Below the pieces are notes generated by a model that searched no databases, was not told the origin of the DNA, and was given only the letters and a program-made list of their open reading frames with translations. A stretch of DNA of 64,000 nucleotides. It comes from Chrysogorgia sp. JL179-B06 (lineage: Eukaryota > Cnidaria > Anthozoa > Scleralcyonacea > Chrysogorgiidae). Location of the stretch: assembly GCA_035772405.1 (NCBI GenBank), contig JAYKKM010000381.1, forward strand, positions 62,001-126,000, written 5' to 3'. Positions within the stretch are counted from its first letter, which is position 1, and every line of letters starts with the position of its first letter. Both the position numbers and the translations under genes were made by a program. Below are positions 1 through 9,075 of the stretch, piece after piece.

Positions 1-148
1 GATAATTGTAGAATAAGAACAAATATATTTCCTAATGAAAAAACCCTTGTATATGATTTGTGTTAAAAAATAATAAATTTGTACAATAATTTTCACCAAT
101 TTATAAATAAAGAATACCCTTTTTTTATTTTGTTGTTATCTTATTTGC

Positions 149-155
149 TATATAA
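149..155 (+). promoter_or_regulatory. TATA box upstream of the plus-strand basic peptide gene
   Basis: TATATAA lies 54 bases before the ATG at 209. It resembles TATA boxes found 40-75 bases upstream of several other genes in the same element. Confidence 0.5.
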
Positions 156-208
156 GTAAAAAATAATAAAGGGGAAAAATAAACAAAGATCCTAGTAGTT
201 TCATCGTG

Positions 209-469
209 ATGAAAAAAAAATCAATTCAATTAAAAGGGAAGAAAGAAATTTGGAAAATTTTTTCACGAGACGCTAAACATACCTATATTGATATTCCTAA
301 GAAAATGTATACGGGGGTAAAACGTATAATAAGCGGTAAAAGAAGAAGAAAAAGGAAAAATGTTAGAGGGGGTGGTATGGGGAAGCGTAAAAGGAACCAA
401 CAAGGAGGGTTTCTACCTGCATTAGCTTTAGCACCTCTAGCACTGTCACTATTGAGTTCAATATTTTAA
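209..469 (+). CDS. Basic/hydrophobic pX-like virion peptide
   Basis: An 86-residue protein: very Lys/Arg-rich for about 60 residues, then a Q-Q-G-G-F junction followed by a strongly hydrophobic Leu/Ala tail. This layout resembles adenovirus/adintovirus pX- or pVI-like core or membrane-active peptides cut by adenain; the Gly-Gly is a candidate cleavage site. Two other genes in the element (3976-4146 and 11,607-11,894, both minus) repeat the basic, Q-x-G-G, hydrophobic pattern. ATG at 209 is preferred to the GTG one codon earlier. It is the only plus-strand gene seen in this element and converges on the protease gene. Role inferred from composition only. Confidence 0.6.
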   Translation: MKKKSIQLKGKKEIWKIFSRDAKHTYIDIPKKMYTGVKRIISGKRRRKRKNVRGGGMGKRKRNQQGGFLPALALAPLALSLLSSIF

Positions 470-510
470 ATAAAACAGACAATTGTGAATTGTGTTGTAA
501 ATATGTTTAA

Positions 511-1117
511 TTAAAATTTTGATTTATTAAAACAACAACAACTTTGATTATTAGCTTTCTGTGTTTCTATTTTATTTTTACATTTTTTTTTATAAATATT
601 AACTATTACATTTCCTAGTATAATTATTTTACGAGCTAATTTAATATCATTAAGTAATTTATTTTTATTTTTGCTTTTAAATAACAAATATTTTTGTGTT
701 TATTGTGTTTCGTTTTTTACATTTATTATGTAAATAATAAAGACTCCAATTTCCACATACTACCGTTGCTCGGGATTGAAGGGGTATTTTTTGATCATAC
801 ACAAATGTCAAATTATTTCTTTTAGCATAAGACAACCAATACGTTCGTTTGTAAAAACTAACTTTTTGTGCAAAACTATCAAAAAAATACATATGTTTGT
901 TTTTATCAACCCAAATAGCTACCCAATGCTGTCCCTTATCTTTTGATTCGTCTGTATTCCAAATCCAACATGAAGGAAATTTAATTTGTTCAGGAAATAC
1001 ATCTGCAGGATATGTACCCAAAAAATATTTGTTTAAAAAAGTATTAGTATTCGCTATTTTATTAATATCGTCAGTATATAAAAATTTATTTAAAAAACAT
1101 AAAACAGGAATCATCAT
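511..1117 (-). pseudogene. Adenain-like maturation cysteine protease, frameshifted near its C-terminus
   Basis: Adenovirus-type (C5 family) protease that would process capsid precursors. All active-site residues are visible: His64 in QHWVAI, Asp80 in FFDS, Gln114 (oxyanion hole) and Cys121 in VVCGNW, with spacing close to adenain (His54, Glu71, Gln115, Cys122). The uninterrupted frame is only 146 residues and stops at 677. A second frame running on to 511 would bring the protein to about 200 residues, the usual adenain length, if one base were gained or lost in a short A-run near 690. The start overlaps the upstream gene by ATGA. The break is either real decay or a homopolymer sequencing error. 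Confidence 0.82.
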
Positions 1118-1840
1118 TTTCTTCTTTTATCTCTATTGGATAAAAAAGTATCGAACTCCGATTTAGAAAGTGGCGATCTAAAACTAGGTGATTGTGGTTG
1201 TTGAGTAATCGGAAAAGATAATGCGTCGTAATCGCGGTCATCATCGCTTCCATTTGTTTTATATTGTTGTCGAAGTTTTTGGTTTCTAATATAAGCAACA
1301 GGCATTTTCATTTTTTTGAATTCTTTTAAAACTTTAGAATGTTGTTTAGCTGTCAAATTATAATTTTGAATTTTCGATACGTTGTGTGTTAAATCATACA
1401 TCATATCATCGTAATTAACTTCATAGTTATTTAATTTTATTGTATTCCCTATTGTTTTAATATTTTTTTTCTTTAAGAATTCTTTAATACGATCTTCACT
1501 TATGTTACCATATGTAGTTTTCCCCGCTGTCGCTTCTTCCGGTGGTTCTTGTTGTTGATCATTAGTAGATGCTTCAGCTTTTCTTTTTCTTTTTTCTTTT
1601 CTTTTTCTTTTTTCTTTTTTCTTTTCTTTTTAAAAAAGACACTATATTTTCTTCAGTTTGATTATTATTCTTATTTTTTAATTCTTGCTCCATTTTATCT
1701 TTACTTTCTAAAAATTGATATTCGTCTTTGTTTTTAATTCCTTGTAATAAATTTTTATTAACATGTTCTTTTTTTATTAATTCTAAGATTTCATCTAATT
1801 TATTAGGATCAACTAATTCTACTTTATTAATTCCACTCAT
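1114..1840 (-). pseudogene. Lys-rich protein of unknown function, frame broken in a polypurine tract
   Basis: Two open frames, 1574-1840 and about 1114-1600, meet in a long AG-only tract (Lys/Arg codons) at about 1579-1630 and differ by one frame. They look like one gene of about 240 residues: a charged helical N-terminal part, a Lys tract, then a Gln/Pro/Glu-rich linker and a C-terminal domain ending in RDKRRK. The 3' end overlaps the protease start as ATGA and the 5' ATG overlaps the preceding extended frame in the same way, which supports one co-transcribed gene. No family recognised; a minor virion protein is possible from its position between capsid and protease genes. Confidence 0.55.
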
Positions 1841-2257
1841 TTTTTCTTCGTTTCTTTTATTATTAGTTTGTAGGCTTTTTCAAACACATGAATCAAACGA
1901 TGGTCTTCACTTAATATAACTTTTAAATCTGTTTATTTTATTTTATTGCGTACAAAACGTTTAAGAATTGTTTTATTATCATTTGAAATGGATACTAATA
2001 TTTTATTATCTAAAATATTTTTTGATAAATCTTGAAGTTTTCTAATCAAATCATCATTAATTAATTTTTGTTTTGTAGCCATATTTGCTTTAATATATAT
2101 TTTTAAACATGGTAAGAAATCTCTTTTCTTTTTATTTTCTTTTTCTTTTTTAATTTTATTTAAAAGCAACAACGAATTTAAAATTTTGGTTGTCGTTTCC
2201 TCATCATCATCATCTTCAGAAGAAGTCAAAGAATTATCACTATCACTATCATTATCT

Positions 2258-2304
<47 letters not shown>

Positions 2305-2436
2305 TCCTTCCTCTTCTTCTTCTTCTCCGAAGTCTTTTTCTTTTTCTTTTTCACCTTCTTCTGCTTCTTTTTTTTTTTTTAATTCTTCTTTTTCTTCTTC
2401 ATCCACAACATATTTTCTTTTATTATTTTTCTCCAT
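1837..2436 (-). pseudogene. Highly acidic protein with an in-frame TAA
   Basis: Begins with a Lys-rich stretch, then a long Glu/Asp run encoded by GAA/GAG/GAT repeats (microsatellite-like on the DNA), then a Lys-rich helix and a C-terminal region. A TAA at 1933-1935 ends the frame after 167 residues, but the same frame stays open for another 31 codons and then stops in an ATGA overlap with the next gene start. Because neighbouring genes in this element also overlap by ATGA, the internal TAA looks like a nonsense lesion rather than the native end. Function not recognised. Confidence 0.5.
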
Positions 2437-2438
2437 TT

Positions 2439-2585
2439 TTATCCAAACTTTGATATTATAGGATATATAAATATATGTTCACGCTTTAAAGGAATTTGAT
2501 TAATTATTTCATTTTTCTTTTCTTTTATGATGCATGGTTTTTTTCGATTATTTTTTTTTTTTGGTATTTTCATTTGATCTTTCAT
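2439..2585 (-). CDS. Small basic ORF, 48 residues
   Basis: A short Lys-rich frame from ATG at 2585 ends just before the acidic-protein ATG at 2436, in the same orientation as its neighbours. It contains a Lys/Arg cluster followed by an Ile-rich tail. No family recognised. Codon content is AT-rich and could be chance; kept because it fills the gap between two genes with almost no spacing. Confidence 0.3.
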   Translation of the reverse strand: MKDQMKIPKKKNNRKKPCIIKEKKNEIINQIPLKREHIFIYPIISKFG

Positions 2586-2632
2586 ATTTTTTTTAATTCC
2601 TTAAGCTAATTGTTGTTCTTTACTTTTTTTTA

Positions 2633-3969
2633 CTAAATATCATGTAATAATCGTGCAGGTGTTTTTAAACCTATTTTTATTTCATTTCGAAACTCTCCTA
2701 TATATAGTAATACTCCAGCAGTAGTATTTACTGAAAAATTAAAATCAATGTTTACATTTCCCGAGGGTCGTGAGGGTAATACACTAAGATGAGAATCTTT
2801 ATTGCTTGTTAAATCAAAACCCAGCATTGCATAACCAGTTTTAAACTCATTAAATGTAAACGGCATATGTTTATATTTTCGATTCAAAACATTCTGTAGA
2901 TTTGAATAAGCTTCTTCAGGAGATGTAATTGTCATAACAGTGTTATTATTTACCGAAACAGTAATATTCGAGTAGTCGGGCCATGTAAAGTTAAAAATAT
3001 TATGTACATATGACCCATTCCAATTAGCAAGGGTATAAAAACTATAAATAATCTTGTAGGACACGAACCATTAAAAGCATCGACAACTTGATGCGATCTT
3101 CGACCTGCTAATATATTTTCACTAATACAGCGATAATTACTAGTATAATATTTAGCTTCCATATGTTTATCAACAAATCCAGTATTTAACGCTGCACGTA
3201 GTTGTTCATTAGGTTTAAAAACAGGTATTTTAATCTTTAGATCCTCTAAAGATAGTTCTGTATTTTCTAAACTTAAGCCAGCATCATCTGCACCAGAAAA
3301 TAAAATAGTTTTTAATACGCGGGTTAAACGTAATTCTATTTTAAATGCTGAGGGAATAATAATTTCCCCACCACCATCACTAAATAATGAGGTATCAATT
3401 GTACCAATTACAGTTTTGACATCATTTTTCAACACTCTTGCATACCCCCCAGTATTCTCAACGTTCGCTCCATCGGCAAATCCCGCTATACTATCCATAT
3501 GACCCGCTGTATCAAGATGAGAATAATTAATATCTTTACATCCATCGCGTTTCGGATCATATTCACGCGATAAATATTTAATAATTGAAACCATATGAGC
3601 CATATTTCCCGAAGTAGTAATTAAAGTATCGTTTATTTTTAATTATTTTGTTTTCCACATTGTTCGAAGAGGTAACGGTAAAATTGATTTCCCCCCAGCA
3701 GCAACTGTACCCGCAATAGCCCCTGTTGTTTTATGTACTAATGACATTTTAGCAAAAATTTGGGCTTCGCTTGTTTTTAAGACCCCGACAGCGTTTCCGT
3801 GTCTTGTAAACGTAACCACATTTGCAGTCGCATCTTTAGGTGTTGGTACAATCTCACATTCAGAATATTCAATAAATGTAGTATTGTAGGGTTTAGAAGT
3901 AAATAATTGTAAAGGTGCAGAAAATAATACATCATGTTGGTCAACCTCTTCCACAGTTTTTGAATTCAT
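2633..3969 (-). pseudogene. F54H12.2-like major capsid protein (probable double jelly-roll hexon), one nonsense codon and one frameshift
   Basis: Three open segments (3643-3969, about 3064-3642, 2633-3075) form one gene of about 445 codons. The order of motifs matches the Polinton F54H12.2-like family: N-terminal VLFSAPLQL, a middle part with DTAGHMDS, then CPTRLFIV, WNGSYVHNIFNF, GYAMLGFDLT and the C-terminal IGEFRNEIKI. Segments one and two share the same frame and are split only by a TAA at 3643-3645. Segments two and three differ by one frame, with the shift in a T5 run near 3045. Hexon would build the virion shell together with the penton protein at 5055-5945. Family assignment is fairly confident; calling it hexon rather than another capsid protein is from family knowledge. 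Confidence 0.72.
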
Positions 3970-3975
3970 TTTTTT

Positions 3976-4146
3976 TTAAATGTTAATCTTTAATATCTTT
4001 CCGACTGTACCCAATATCTGGGGTAAAAACATTCCTAATGCCATTCCTGCACCAAAAGCACCACCCTTTTGTATTTTTTTTCTTTTACCGTGTAATCTAG
4101 ACTCTCTTTTTATTTATTTTTTTATTATACTATTTCTTCGCCTCAT
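3976..4146 (-). pseudogene. Small basic/hydrophobic pX-like peptide with an in-frame TAA
   Basis: A 56-codon frame opening with MRRR and containing a Lys/Arg-rich part, the motif QKGGAF, then a Gly/Ala/Leu-rich hydrophobic tail. Codon 11 is TAA, so translation from this ATG would stop at once. The basic, QKGG, hydrophobic layout matches the peptides at 209-469 and 11,607-11,894. It sits 6 bases upstream of the capsid gene. Likely a dead copy of a virion peptide gene processed by the protease. Confidence 0.5.
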
Positions 4147-4268
4147 TTTTATTTAAAAAATAACCAATACGACAAGTTTTTTTAAGAAAAATAATACATT
4201 TATTTTACTTTTAACTTAATTTATAGTTTTACAGTATTTTTTCTTTTTTAAAACAAAAAAAACAACAA
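4147..4268. other. AT-rich spacer
   Basis: No coding frame or structured RNA seen; homopolymer A and T runs only. Confidence 0.4.
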
Positions 4269-4535
4269 TTATTTTATATTTTGTAAAATTGAACGTAATA
4301 CATCTGGATCAATTTTTCTTTTTTTTGCACCTTTATTTGGTACTATTTTGTTTTGATAATCAGGGTTTAAAGTATGCGGTAGACCAATATTAGAAGTTAA
4401 TAAAATAGCATCTTGAGTAGGTTTTTTTTGTTTTTTTTCACGTTTTACATAAAAATAATTAGAAGAATAATTTTTTCCTTTACATTTTCCAGTAAGTAAT
4501 TTAAAATAATCGTCAGATGTTAAATTGTTATTCAT
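4269..4535 (-). CDS. Hypothetical Polinton protein, 88 residues
   Basis: Intact small frame with a Lys-rich centre (REKKQKK) and a basic patch near the C-terminus (AKKRKID). Its ATG overlaps the stop of the preceding gene as TAATG, so it belongs to the same co-oriented block as the penton and integrase genes. No domain recognised. Confidence 0.6.
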   Translation of the reverse strand: MNNNLTSDDYFKLLTGKCKGKNYSSNYFYVKREKKQKKPTQDAILLTSNIGLPHTLNPDYQNKIVPNKGAKKRKIDPDVLRSILQNIK

Positions 4536-5062
4536 TATTTTTCTTCAAATAATTTTATATTAATTATTATATTTTCTGCAATCAAAACGACGTCGTCGTC
4601 CCTACCATATGAAAGATGAAATTGAATGTATTCTTGAGCTTCTGCGATGTTTCTTTTAAGCAAAACATTAGGAAATATTTCTCTTTCCATTTTTAAATGG
4701 TGTAATATTTGTTTATTCTCGTCTATATCATATTTAAATAAAATTCTTTTTTCAAACAATAACATTTGTTGTCCATCAAATTGTTTATCTTTTAATTTTG
4801 TGTTTTTTAACGTTAGTACACTACCATCTTTTCTTTTACGAGTTATTGGATTTTGATTTATTACAGGATCGATTGTAAAATTAATTTTTTTGAAATAATA
4901 AATGTGAAAAGATTTATTAATTCCTGCGTGCTCAACACTGTCTAAAATCCAATAAATTTGTTTTTCATTTTTACTTTCAGCATATGTGTTAAAGGGATAA
5001 GTAAAATCATAGTTTTCAACCTGTAGAACGTTCCTTACAGTTTTAAGATGAATTTTAAGCAT
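4535..5062 (-). CDS. Hypothetical Polinton protein, 175 residues
   Basis: Intact frame, rich in alternating hydrophobic and charged residues suggestive of beta strands (for example YWILDSVEH and HIYYFKKINF), with a basic loop ITRKRKDG. Its start overlaps the penton 3' end by 8 bases and its stop overlaps the next ATG, so it is translationally packed between the penton gene and the 88-residue gene. No family recognised; a minor virion or assembly role is only a guess from position. Confidence 0.65.
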   Translation of the reverse strand: MLKIHLKTVRNVLQVENYDFTYPFNTYAESKNEKQIYWILDSVEHAGINKSFHIYYFKKINFTIDPVINQNPITRKRKDGSVLTLKNTKLKDKQFDGQQMLLFEKRILFKYDIDENKQILHHLKMEREIFPNVLLKRNIAEAQEYIQFHLSYGRDDDVVLIAENIIINIKLFEEK

Positions 5063-5945
5063 AATGAATTAAACAATCTAACGAAACAGTTCCAGAATCA
5101 AAAGGAATCAAATTATCTGGACTGTCTTTAATTGTAATATTTAATTCGTTAATAACACTCTTTTTAAATTTTTTTAATATATTTGAAGGTGTGAAACAAA
5201 CTAATTCACCATTTCCTTTTCCTTGACCCGACCACTGAATAGGAACTGTTGTTAACAATTCAGAATATGAATCACCAACTAATGTTGCTTCTAATTCATC
5301 ACAATATATAAACATTTTATTTAAACCATCTGATACATCGGGTAAATAATCGGCTTCTTTTTCAATAAAATTTTCTTTTTCATTATTTAATTTGATTAAT
5401 GAATTTTTAAAACCCAACATAAACGATAAAGTATCACTCATATTTAATTCAAAATTTATTTTTTCAACTTTTTCAGATAGACGCAATTTAGAACCTATAC
5501 CCCCATCATGAGCATTTTTACTATTATATTGTATAAGCCAATATTCTATTCCAAAATTAACATTTAAATGTACTTTTCCATTCTTTTCTAAACTCAAATC
5601 GACATCATATTCTTTTAAAATATTATTCATATAATCAAGTAAACGGTTTAAATCATAAATTCCTGTAGGAATATTATATTTCACACTCGTAAGAATAATC
5701 TGTTCGTTGTACTTTTTAACACCCAATTTATTCTTCATAAATTTCTGAAAATCGTATGTAAAAGTGAAATAACATGTTTTTTCATCAACATTTTTTGTAG
5801 TCAACGGGTAACAAATTTTTTGTACATCTATATATGCATCTTTATTTAGAGCGTCAATAGGTTGAACAAGATGCATTGTAAATTTATTTGTTAAATTAGA
5901 AATTCCAGTTTTTGATATTGTATTACTTGCGATGTATAAACTCAT
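5055..5945 (-). CDS. Penton-like minor capsid protein (single jelly-roll)
   Basis: Intact 296-residue protein with the signature layout of Polinton/adintovirus minor capsid proteins. An early beta-rich part contains PTGIYDLNRLLDYMN (residues 93-107). Then come MSDTLSFMLGF (169-179), MFIYCDELEATLVGDSYSEL (211-230), a TVPI...G turn and a C-terminal half ending IPFDSGTVSLDCLIHYA. It would occupy capsid vertices alongside the hexon at 2633-3969. It starts 2 bases after the integrase stop codon, so the two are probably co-transcribed. Unlike the major capsid gene it shows no breaks. Family assignment from motif pattern. Confidence 0.8.
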   Translation of the reverse strand: MSLYIASNTISKTGISNLTNKFTMHLVQPIDALNKDAYIDVQKICYPLTTKNVDEKTCYFTFTYDFQKFMKNKLGVKKYNEQIILTSVKYNIPTGIYDLNRLLDYMNNILKEYDVDLSLEKNGKVHLNVNFGIEYWLIQYNSKNAHDGGIGSKLRLSEKVEKINFELNMSDTLSFMLGFKNSLIKLNNEKENFIEKEADYLPDVSDGLNKMFIYCDELEATLVGDSYSELLTTVPIQWSGQGKGNGELVCFTPSNILKKFKKSVINELNITIKDSPDNLIPFDSGTVSLDCLIHYA

Positions 5946-5947
5946 TT

Positions 5948-6850
5948 TTATTTTAATAATTGTAATTCTTCACGATAAAAAATTCCTTCAATTTTTTCAC
6001 CTTTTAAATCTTTTAATTGATATGTGACAGGATCGGTTATAAAAACTTTTTCAACTTTAAATATTTCGTTTGTCCAACGTCTAAGACTGCTTTTTTCAAA
6101 AATATTGTTTTTTACCCTTGCTATGCGTACACGAGTACCTTCAGTGACAATACTTTTTGTAGGAATGGGGTATTTCAATTCATCACGTAATATTTTATAT
6201 TTTAATTTTTTTAATTTCTTTGTTCCTTTATAAATTTCAAACGGTGTTGAACCACCCAAAGATTTATGTGGAGAATTATTATAGCGTTCAATAATCACGG
6301 GTAAATAAGTATAATAATCAAAATTATCAGTCATTGTTAAAACTCTACGAACCATAGTTTTTAACGTACCGATAACACGTTCAACATGCGATGCTTTTAT
6401 CTCGCGATTATAGGTGTGGAAAACTGTAAAATTATATTTTTTACTCAAACTTTTTCGAATATCTTGAAATTCTGTTCCTTCATCACATTGAATTTTACGG
6501 GGTGATTGTCCTTCTTCAATTAAAATAGATTCAAACTTGTTTTTAACATTATTACTTGATTTCTTTTTAAATAATTTTACCCAACAATAACGAGAAAACA
6601 CATCAATACACACCAACCAATAACGAAATTGATTATTATAACGTGCTAAATCTTTATTTTCAGCTAAATCAATTTCCCATTGTTCATTAATATCTGTAAT
6701 ATGTATATTTAAACGTCTATATTTTTTTCTATTAAGATTATGAAGTTTATAGTTTGATAATTGTTCTTTTGTTAATGTTTCTCCTTTAGGTAATCTTGCA
6801 GCTTTTTCTATAAATTCTTTAGAGAACTTTTCTTTTCTTGTTTTTTTCAT
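5948..6850 (-). CDS. Retrovirus-like (rve) integrase of Polinton, F54H12.3-like
   Basis: Intact 300-residue DDE integrase that would insert element DNA into the host genome. The catalytic triad is visible: Asp61 in QWEIDLAE, Asp123 in IQCDEGTEF and Glu157 in HVERVIGTL, with 33 residues between the last two, close to the classic DD35E spacing. A helix YNNSPHKSLGGSTPFEIY follows the core, and the C-terminal part (RWTNEIFKV...PVTYQLKD...FYREELQ) matches the chromo/SH3-like tail of F54H12.3-type integrases. ATG at 6850 is chosen over an upstream TTG. The zinc-binding N-terminal domain is not obvious. It heads the block containing the penton gene. Confidence 0.9.
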   Translation of the reverse strand: MKKTRKEKFSKEFIEKAARLPKGETLTKEQLSNYKLHNLNRKKYRRLNIHITDINEQWEIDLAENKDLARYNNQFRYWLVCIDVFSRYCWVKLFKKKSSNNVKNKFESILIEEGQSPRKIQCDEGTEFQDIRKSLSKKYNFTVFHTYNREIKASHVERVIGTLKTMVRRVLTMTDNFDYYTYLPVIIERYNNSPHKSLGGSTPFEIYKGTKKLKKLKYKILRDELKYPIPTKSIVTEGTRVRIARVKNNIFEKSSLRRWTNEIFKVEKVFITDPVTYQLKDLKGEKIEGIFYREELQLLK

Positions 6851-6872
6851 TTCTATACCCAAAAAAAAAATA

Positions 6873-7136
6873 TTATTCTTTTTTTTCTATTGTCGTGTAT
6901 ATTTCCTCAAGTTCACAAAGTAAACTATCACAATTTTTAACAAAATCATACTGATCTGCAATATCTAATTCTTCATTTATAACCTCGTTATACATACATA
7001 TTGTATCACGCATTGGTAATTGATGTATAAATCGGTAATAAAAAAGTTTACAAACAGCTTTTTCAGTGGGTTTAGAAAAAAGAAAACAAACCTCTTCATC
7101 ATCATCATCATCATCAATGATTTTATCATTGTCCAT
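6873..7136 (-). CDS. Hypothetical acidic Polinton protein, 87 residues
   Basis: Starts with MDNDKI and an Asp run coded by GAT repeats, followed by a helical body with several Cys (LFYYRF, LCELEEIY). The ATG at 7136 lies inside the 3' end of the preceding gene (11-base overlap). A longer upstream frame exists but is the shadow of that gene's Lys-rich tail. No family recognised; conservation of overlap suggests it is a real gene. Confidence 0.55.
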   Translation of the reverse strand: MDNDKIIDDDDDDEEVCFLFSKPTEKAVCKLFYYRFIHQLPMRDTICMYNEVINEELDIADQYDFVKNCDSLLCELEEIYTTIEKKE

Positions 7137-7779
7137 TTTTTTCATTTTTTTTTTGACGTGGTAAATCAAAATCATTATTTTTCTTTTTCTTAAACGTTTT
7201 CTTTTTTTCAACTACACCCCCATTTACAGCATGATTATATTTGCGCAATCCTTCAACAATAAGTGTCATGTCGTCATTTTTTTTAATATGAAATGATCCA
7301 AATTTATCGACCCAATTGTCATGGTTTTCAATCCGCATTTCCTCGTTCATAGGCTGGTTTTCATCGCCACCATCATCGTCCTTGAACACCAGATCTTTTT
7401 CAGGTAAAAGATTTTCTTTTAATTGGTAGAGAATCTCCAATCCATCCCAAGCGTTAGAACGAATAACTAGACGTTCTTCTCCTTGTTTCCAATTTTTACT
7501 TTTTGCAACTTCAAGAAATACTTGATCGCCAACTTTCAATGAAATTTTACCCAATTGAGTTGTCAATTTACTTACATCTTCTTTTTTTATTTCTAATTTA
7601 CTATTCATTAGAAAATTCAAACACTCCTGACTCGTAGGCCATACTTTCACAAGATATGCGTTTCCATTTTTTTTTACATTTGTTATAATTTTTCGTGAAA
7701 GATCATTATACGTTTGTAACACAAACGTATGATGTATATATTCCTGTGAATAAAGTTTCATTGAAGTTGTTGCAGCCAT
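7126..7779 (-). CDS. Hypothetical Polinton protein, 217 residues, basic tail
   Basis: Intact frame with a good ATG (CC-ATG-GCTGC context) about 47 bases downstream of a TATA box. The N-terminal 120 residues look alpha/beta with conserved-looking segments (VKVWPTSQECLNFL; SLKVGDQVFLEVA; SNAWDGLEILYQL), followed by an acidic linker and a strongly Lys-rich C-terminus. A basic tail would suit a nucleic-acid-binding role, but no domain is recognised. It is first in the block that continues through integrase and penton. Confidence 0.65.
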   Translation of the reverse strand: MAATTSMKLYSQEYIHHTFVLQTYNDLSRKIITNVKKNGNAYLVKVWPTSQECLNFLMNSKLEIKKEDVSKLTTQLGKISLKVGDQVFLEVAKSKNWKQGEERLVIRSNAWDGLEILYQLKENLLPEKDLVFKDDDGGDENQPMNEEMRIENHDNWVDKFGSFHIKKNDDMTLIVEGLRKYNHAVNGGVVEKKKTFKKKKNNDFDLPRQKKNEKNGQ

Positions 7780-7825
7780 GGTAGTCTCTTTTTCGAATGT
7801 GATGGTAAAAAGCTAAAAGGATGTT

Positions 7826-7835
7826 GTATTTATAC
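7826..7835 (-). promoter_or_regulatory. TATA box (GTATAAATAC)
   Basis: On the minus strand GTATAAATAC stands about 47 bases before the ATG of the 217-residue gene. It likely drives the block 7779 to 4269. Confidence 0.5.
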
Positions 7836-7885
7836 TTTTTTTTGAAAAACAATAAAAACACATTTTTTTAAAAATATATATTTTA

Positions 7886-8446
7886 TTATAATAATTCGTC
7901 TAATAACAACGTATCACGCTTTACATCAAATAAACTAATCTGTTTTTTTTGCATAATACCCAAAACTTTACACAACTTTTTATGTTGTTTTTTGGTTTTT
8001 ACTTTACAATCTATTTTTCTGTCTAAAAAGCATGTAAAGCTTTCCCTATTCGTCCATTACCATCAGAAAAAGGATGAATGCTTTCAAAAATAAAATAGAT
8101 TAATACAGAAATATTTTTTTGTAAATAATTTTCTATGTAAAATTCATTTAAATGTTTCATATATAAATCAATATAAAGAGGGTCAACTCCTTCGTGTGTA
8201 CCGACATATCGTTTTTTTTTTACTGAAATTACCAGCACCATTAAATGACACATACATTTTTCATGAATATTTTTACAAAATTGACTTATTGTTAAGGATT
8301 TTACTGTTTTTTTCCATACACATTTTCCGAAAGATAAAGCAAAATCTCGCACATTTCATGTAAAAATCTTTTTCATTTTCGTCTTCTTCCATTCGTATAA
8401 CATCATAAGCAAAAAATTTAAATTTTATAAATTCACTTAATTCCAT
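7886..8446 (-). pseudogene. Fic-domain protein (putative AMPylase/nucleotidyltransferase), multiple frameshifts
   Basis: The Fic active-site motif is plain: ESIHPFSDGNGRIGK, which fits HPFx(D/E)GNGRxxR except for Lys in place of the last Arg. Upstream pieces (VGTHEGVDPLYIDLYM; a Phe-Asn-Gly stretch in another frame) fit the flap and helix region of the fold. Fic enzymes usually transfer AMP to hydroxyls of target proteins. The reading frame is broken at least four times: near 8355, in an A5 run near 8262, in an A10 run near 8220, and after the motif near 8030. The tail then continues in another frame to 7886. The ATG at 8446 lies 4 bases from the end of the secreted-protein gene. Host-interaction role is inference. 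Confidence 0.7.
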
Positions 8447-8449
8447 TGT

Positions 8450-8681
8450 TTATTCTGTAAGATTTACCATATAACAGGGTTTCTTTTCTCTTCTCATAAT
8501 ATATTGGATCGGAACATTATGTGCTGTTGATATATGTATAATTCAGCAATTCCAACGTATATCGCATCAAGCATTTTACGTTACAACTTTTGATATTAAT
8601 TGAATCTTCATAAATTCTTGTAAATGAAGTCAACAAACAAAAAACAAATAATATACAAAATTTTTGGAATGTAAAAACCAT
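8450..8681 (-). pseudogene. Small secreted-type protein, frameshifted
   Basis: Begins with a typical signal peptide (MVFTFQKFCILFVFCLLTS), followed by a short mature part with two Cys. The first frame stops early; the coding look continues in two other frames to a stop at 8450, directly abutting the Fic gene start at 8446. Total about 77 codons. The two shifts would be single-base changes near 8580 and 8530. No family recognised. Secretion would be unusual for a structural virus gene and suits an accessory host-interaction role, which is inference. Confidence 0.42.
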
Positions 8682-8688
8682 TTTTTTT

Positions 8689-9075
8689 TTAATAACGATG
8701 TTTAAAGTTTTTTTTCAAATCTTTCTTTTTTATATTTTGTTTAACTACAATAAAACCCTTGTCCTTCTCTATTATTCGAACAGCTTTCCCGACTAATGAG
8801 CTTGCATCGTTATCAATATCTGTTATTATAGTTTTTCCACCAAATATTGTTTCGTCATAATTCATAACCTCAACTTTTACATTATATTTAGAATAATCCC
8901 TTATTATTCGATGTTTATTTTTATTACATTTAAGTAATTTTAATTGATATATAGGTCTTGAACCAGTTATAGATAATGGTGAAAGATGTTCCTGATCTTC
9001 CAAATATTTCGTGTCTTTTCGCTCATTCTTTGCACGACGAAACCCAATTGCACCATGTTCATCATGTCTGCTCAT
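8689..9075 (-). CDS. Hypothetical Polinton protein, 128 residues; possible member of the small C-x-K paralogue family
   Basis: Intact frame. Its central part (LKLLKCNKN ... KYNVKVEV ... KTIITDID ... LVGKAVRIIE) follows the same order of motifs as the small paralogues at 10.1-11.6 kb: a C-x-K strand, a Tyr-containing strand, a T-x-x-D turn and a G-K-x-V-R strand. It ends in a Lys-rich tail. It overlaps the next upstream gene by ATGA. The all-beta look could be an OB-like fold, but this is speculative. Confidence 0.6.
   Translation of the reverse strand: MSRHDEHGAIGFRRAKNERKDTKYLEDQEHLSPLSITGSRPIYQLKLLKCNKNKHRIIRDYSKYNVKVEVMNYDETIFGGKTIITDIDNDASSLVGKAVRIIEKDKGFIVVKQNIKKKDLKKNFKHRY

Noticed and set aside
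897..1166. Plus-strand frame of 89 codons
   Set aside because: Antisense shadow of the protease gene, whose catalytic motifs are clear on the minus strand.
1579..1630. Programmed ribosomal frameshift in the Lys-rich gene
   Set aside because: The tract is a long AG-only repeat prone to indels, and other genes show plain homopolymer breaks; no stem-loop or conserved slippery site can be argued.
2186..2461. Plus-strand Ser- or Leu-rich frames
   Set aside because: They are the reverse reading of the Glu/Asp repeat tract of the minus-strand acidic gene.
1837..4146. Stop-codon reassignment (TAA read as an amino acid)
   Set aside because: Three genes have in-frame TAA, but intact neighbours such as the integrase and penton terminate with TAA and have none internally; nonsense lesions are simpler.
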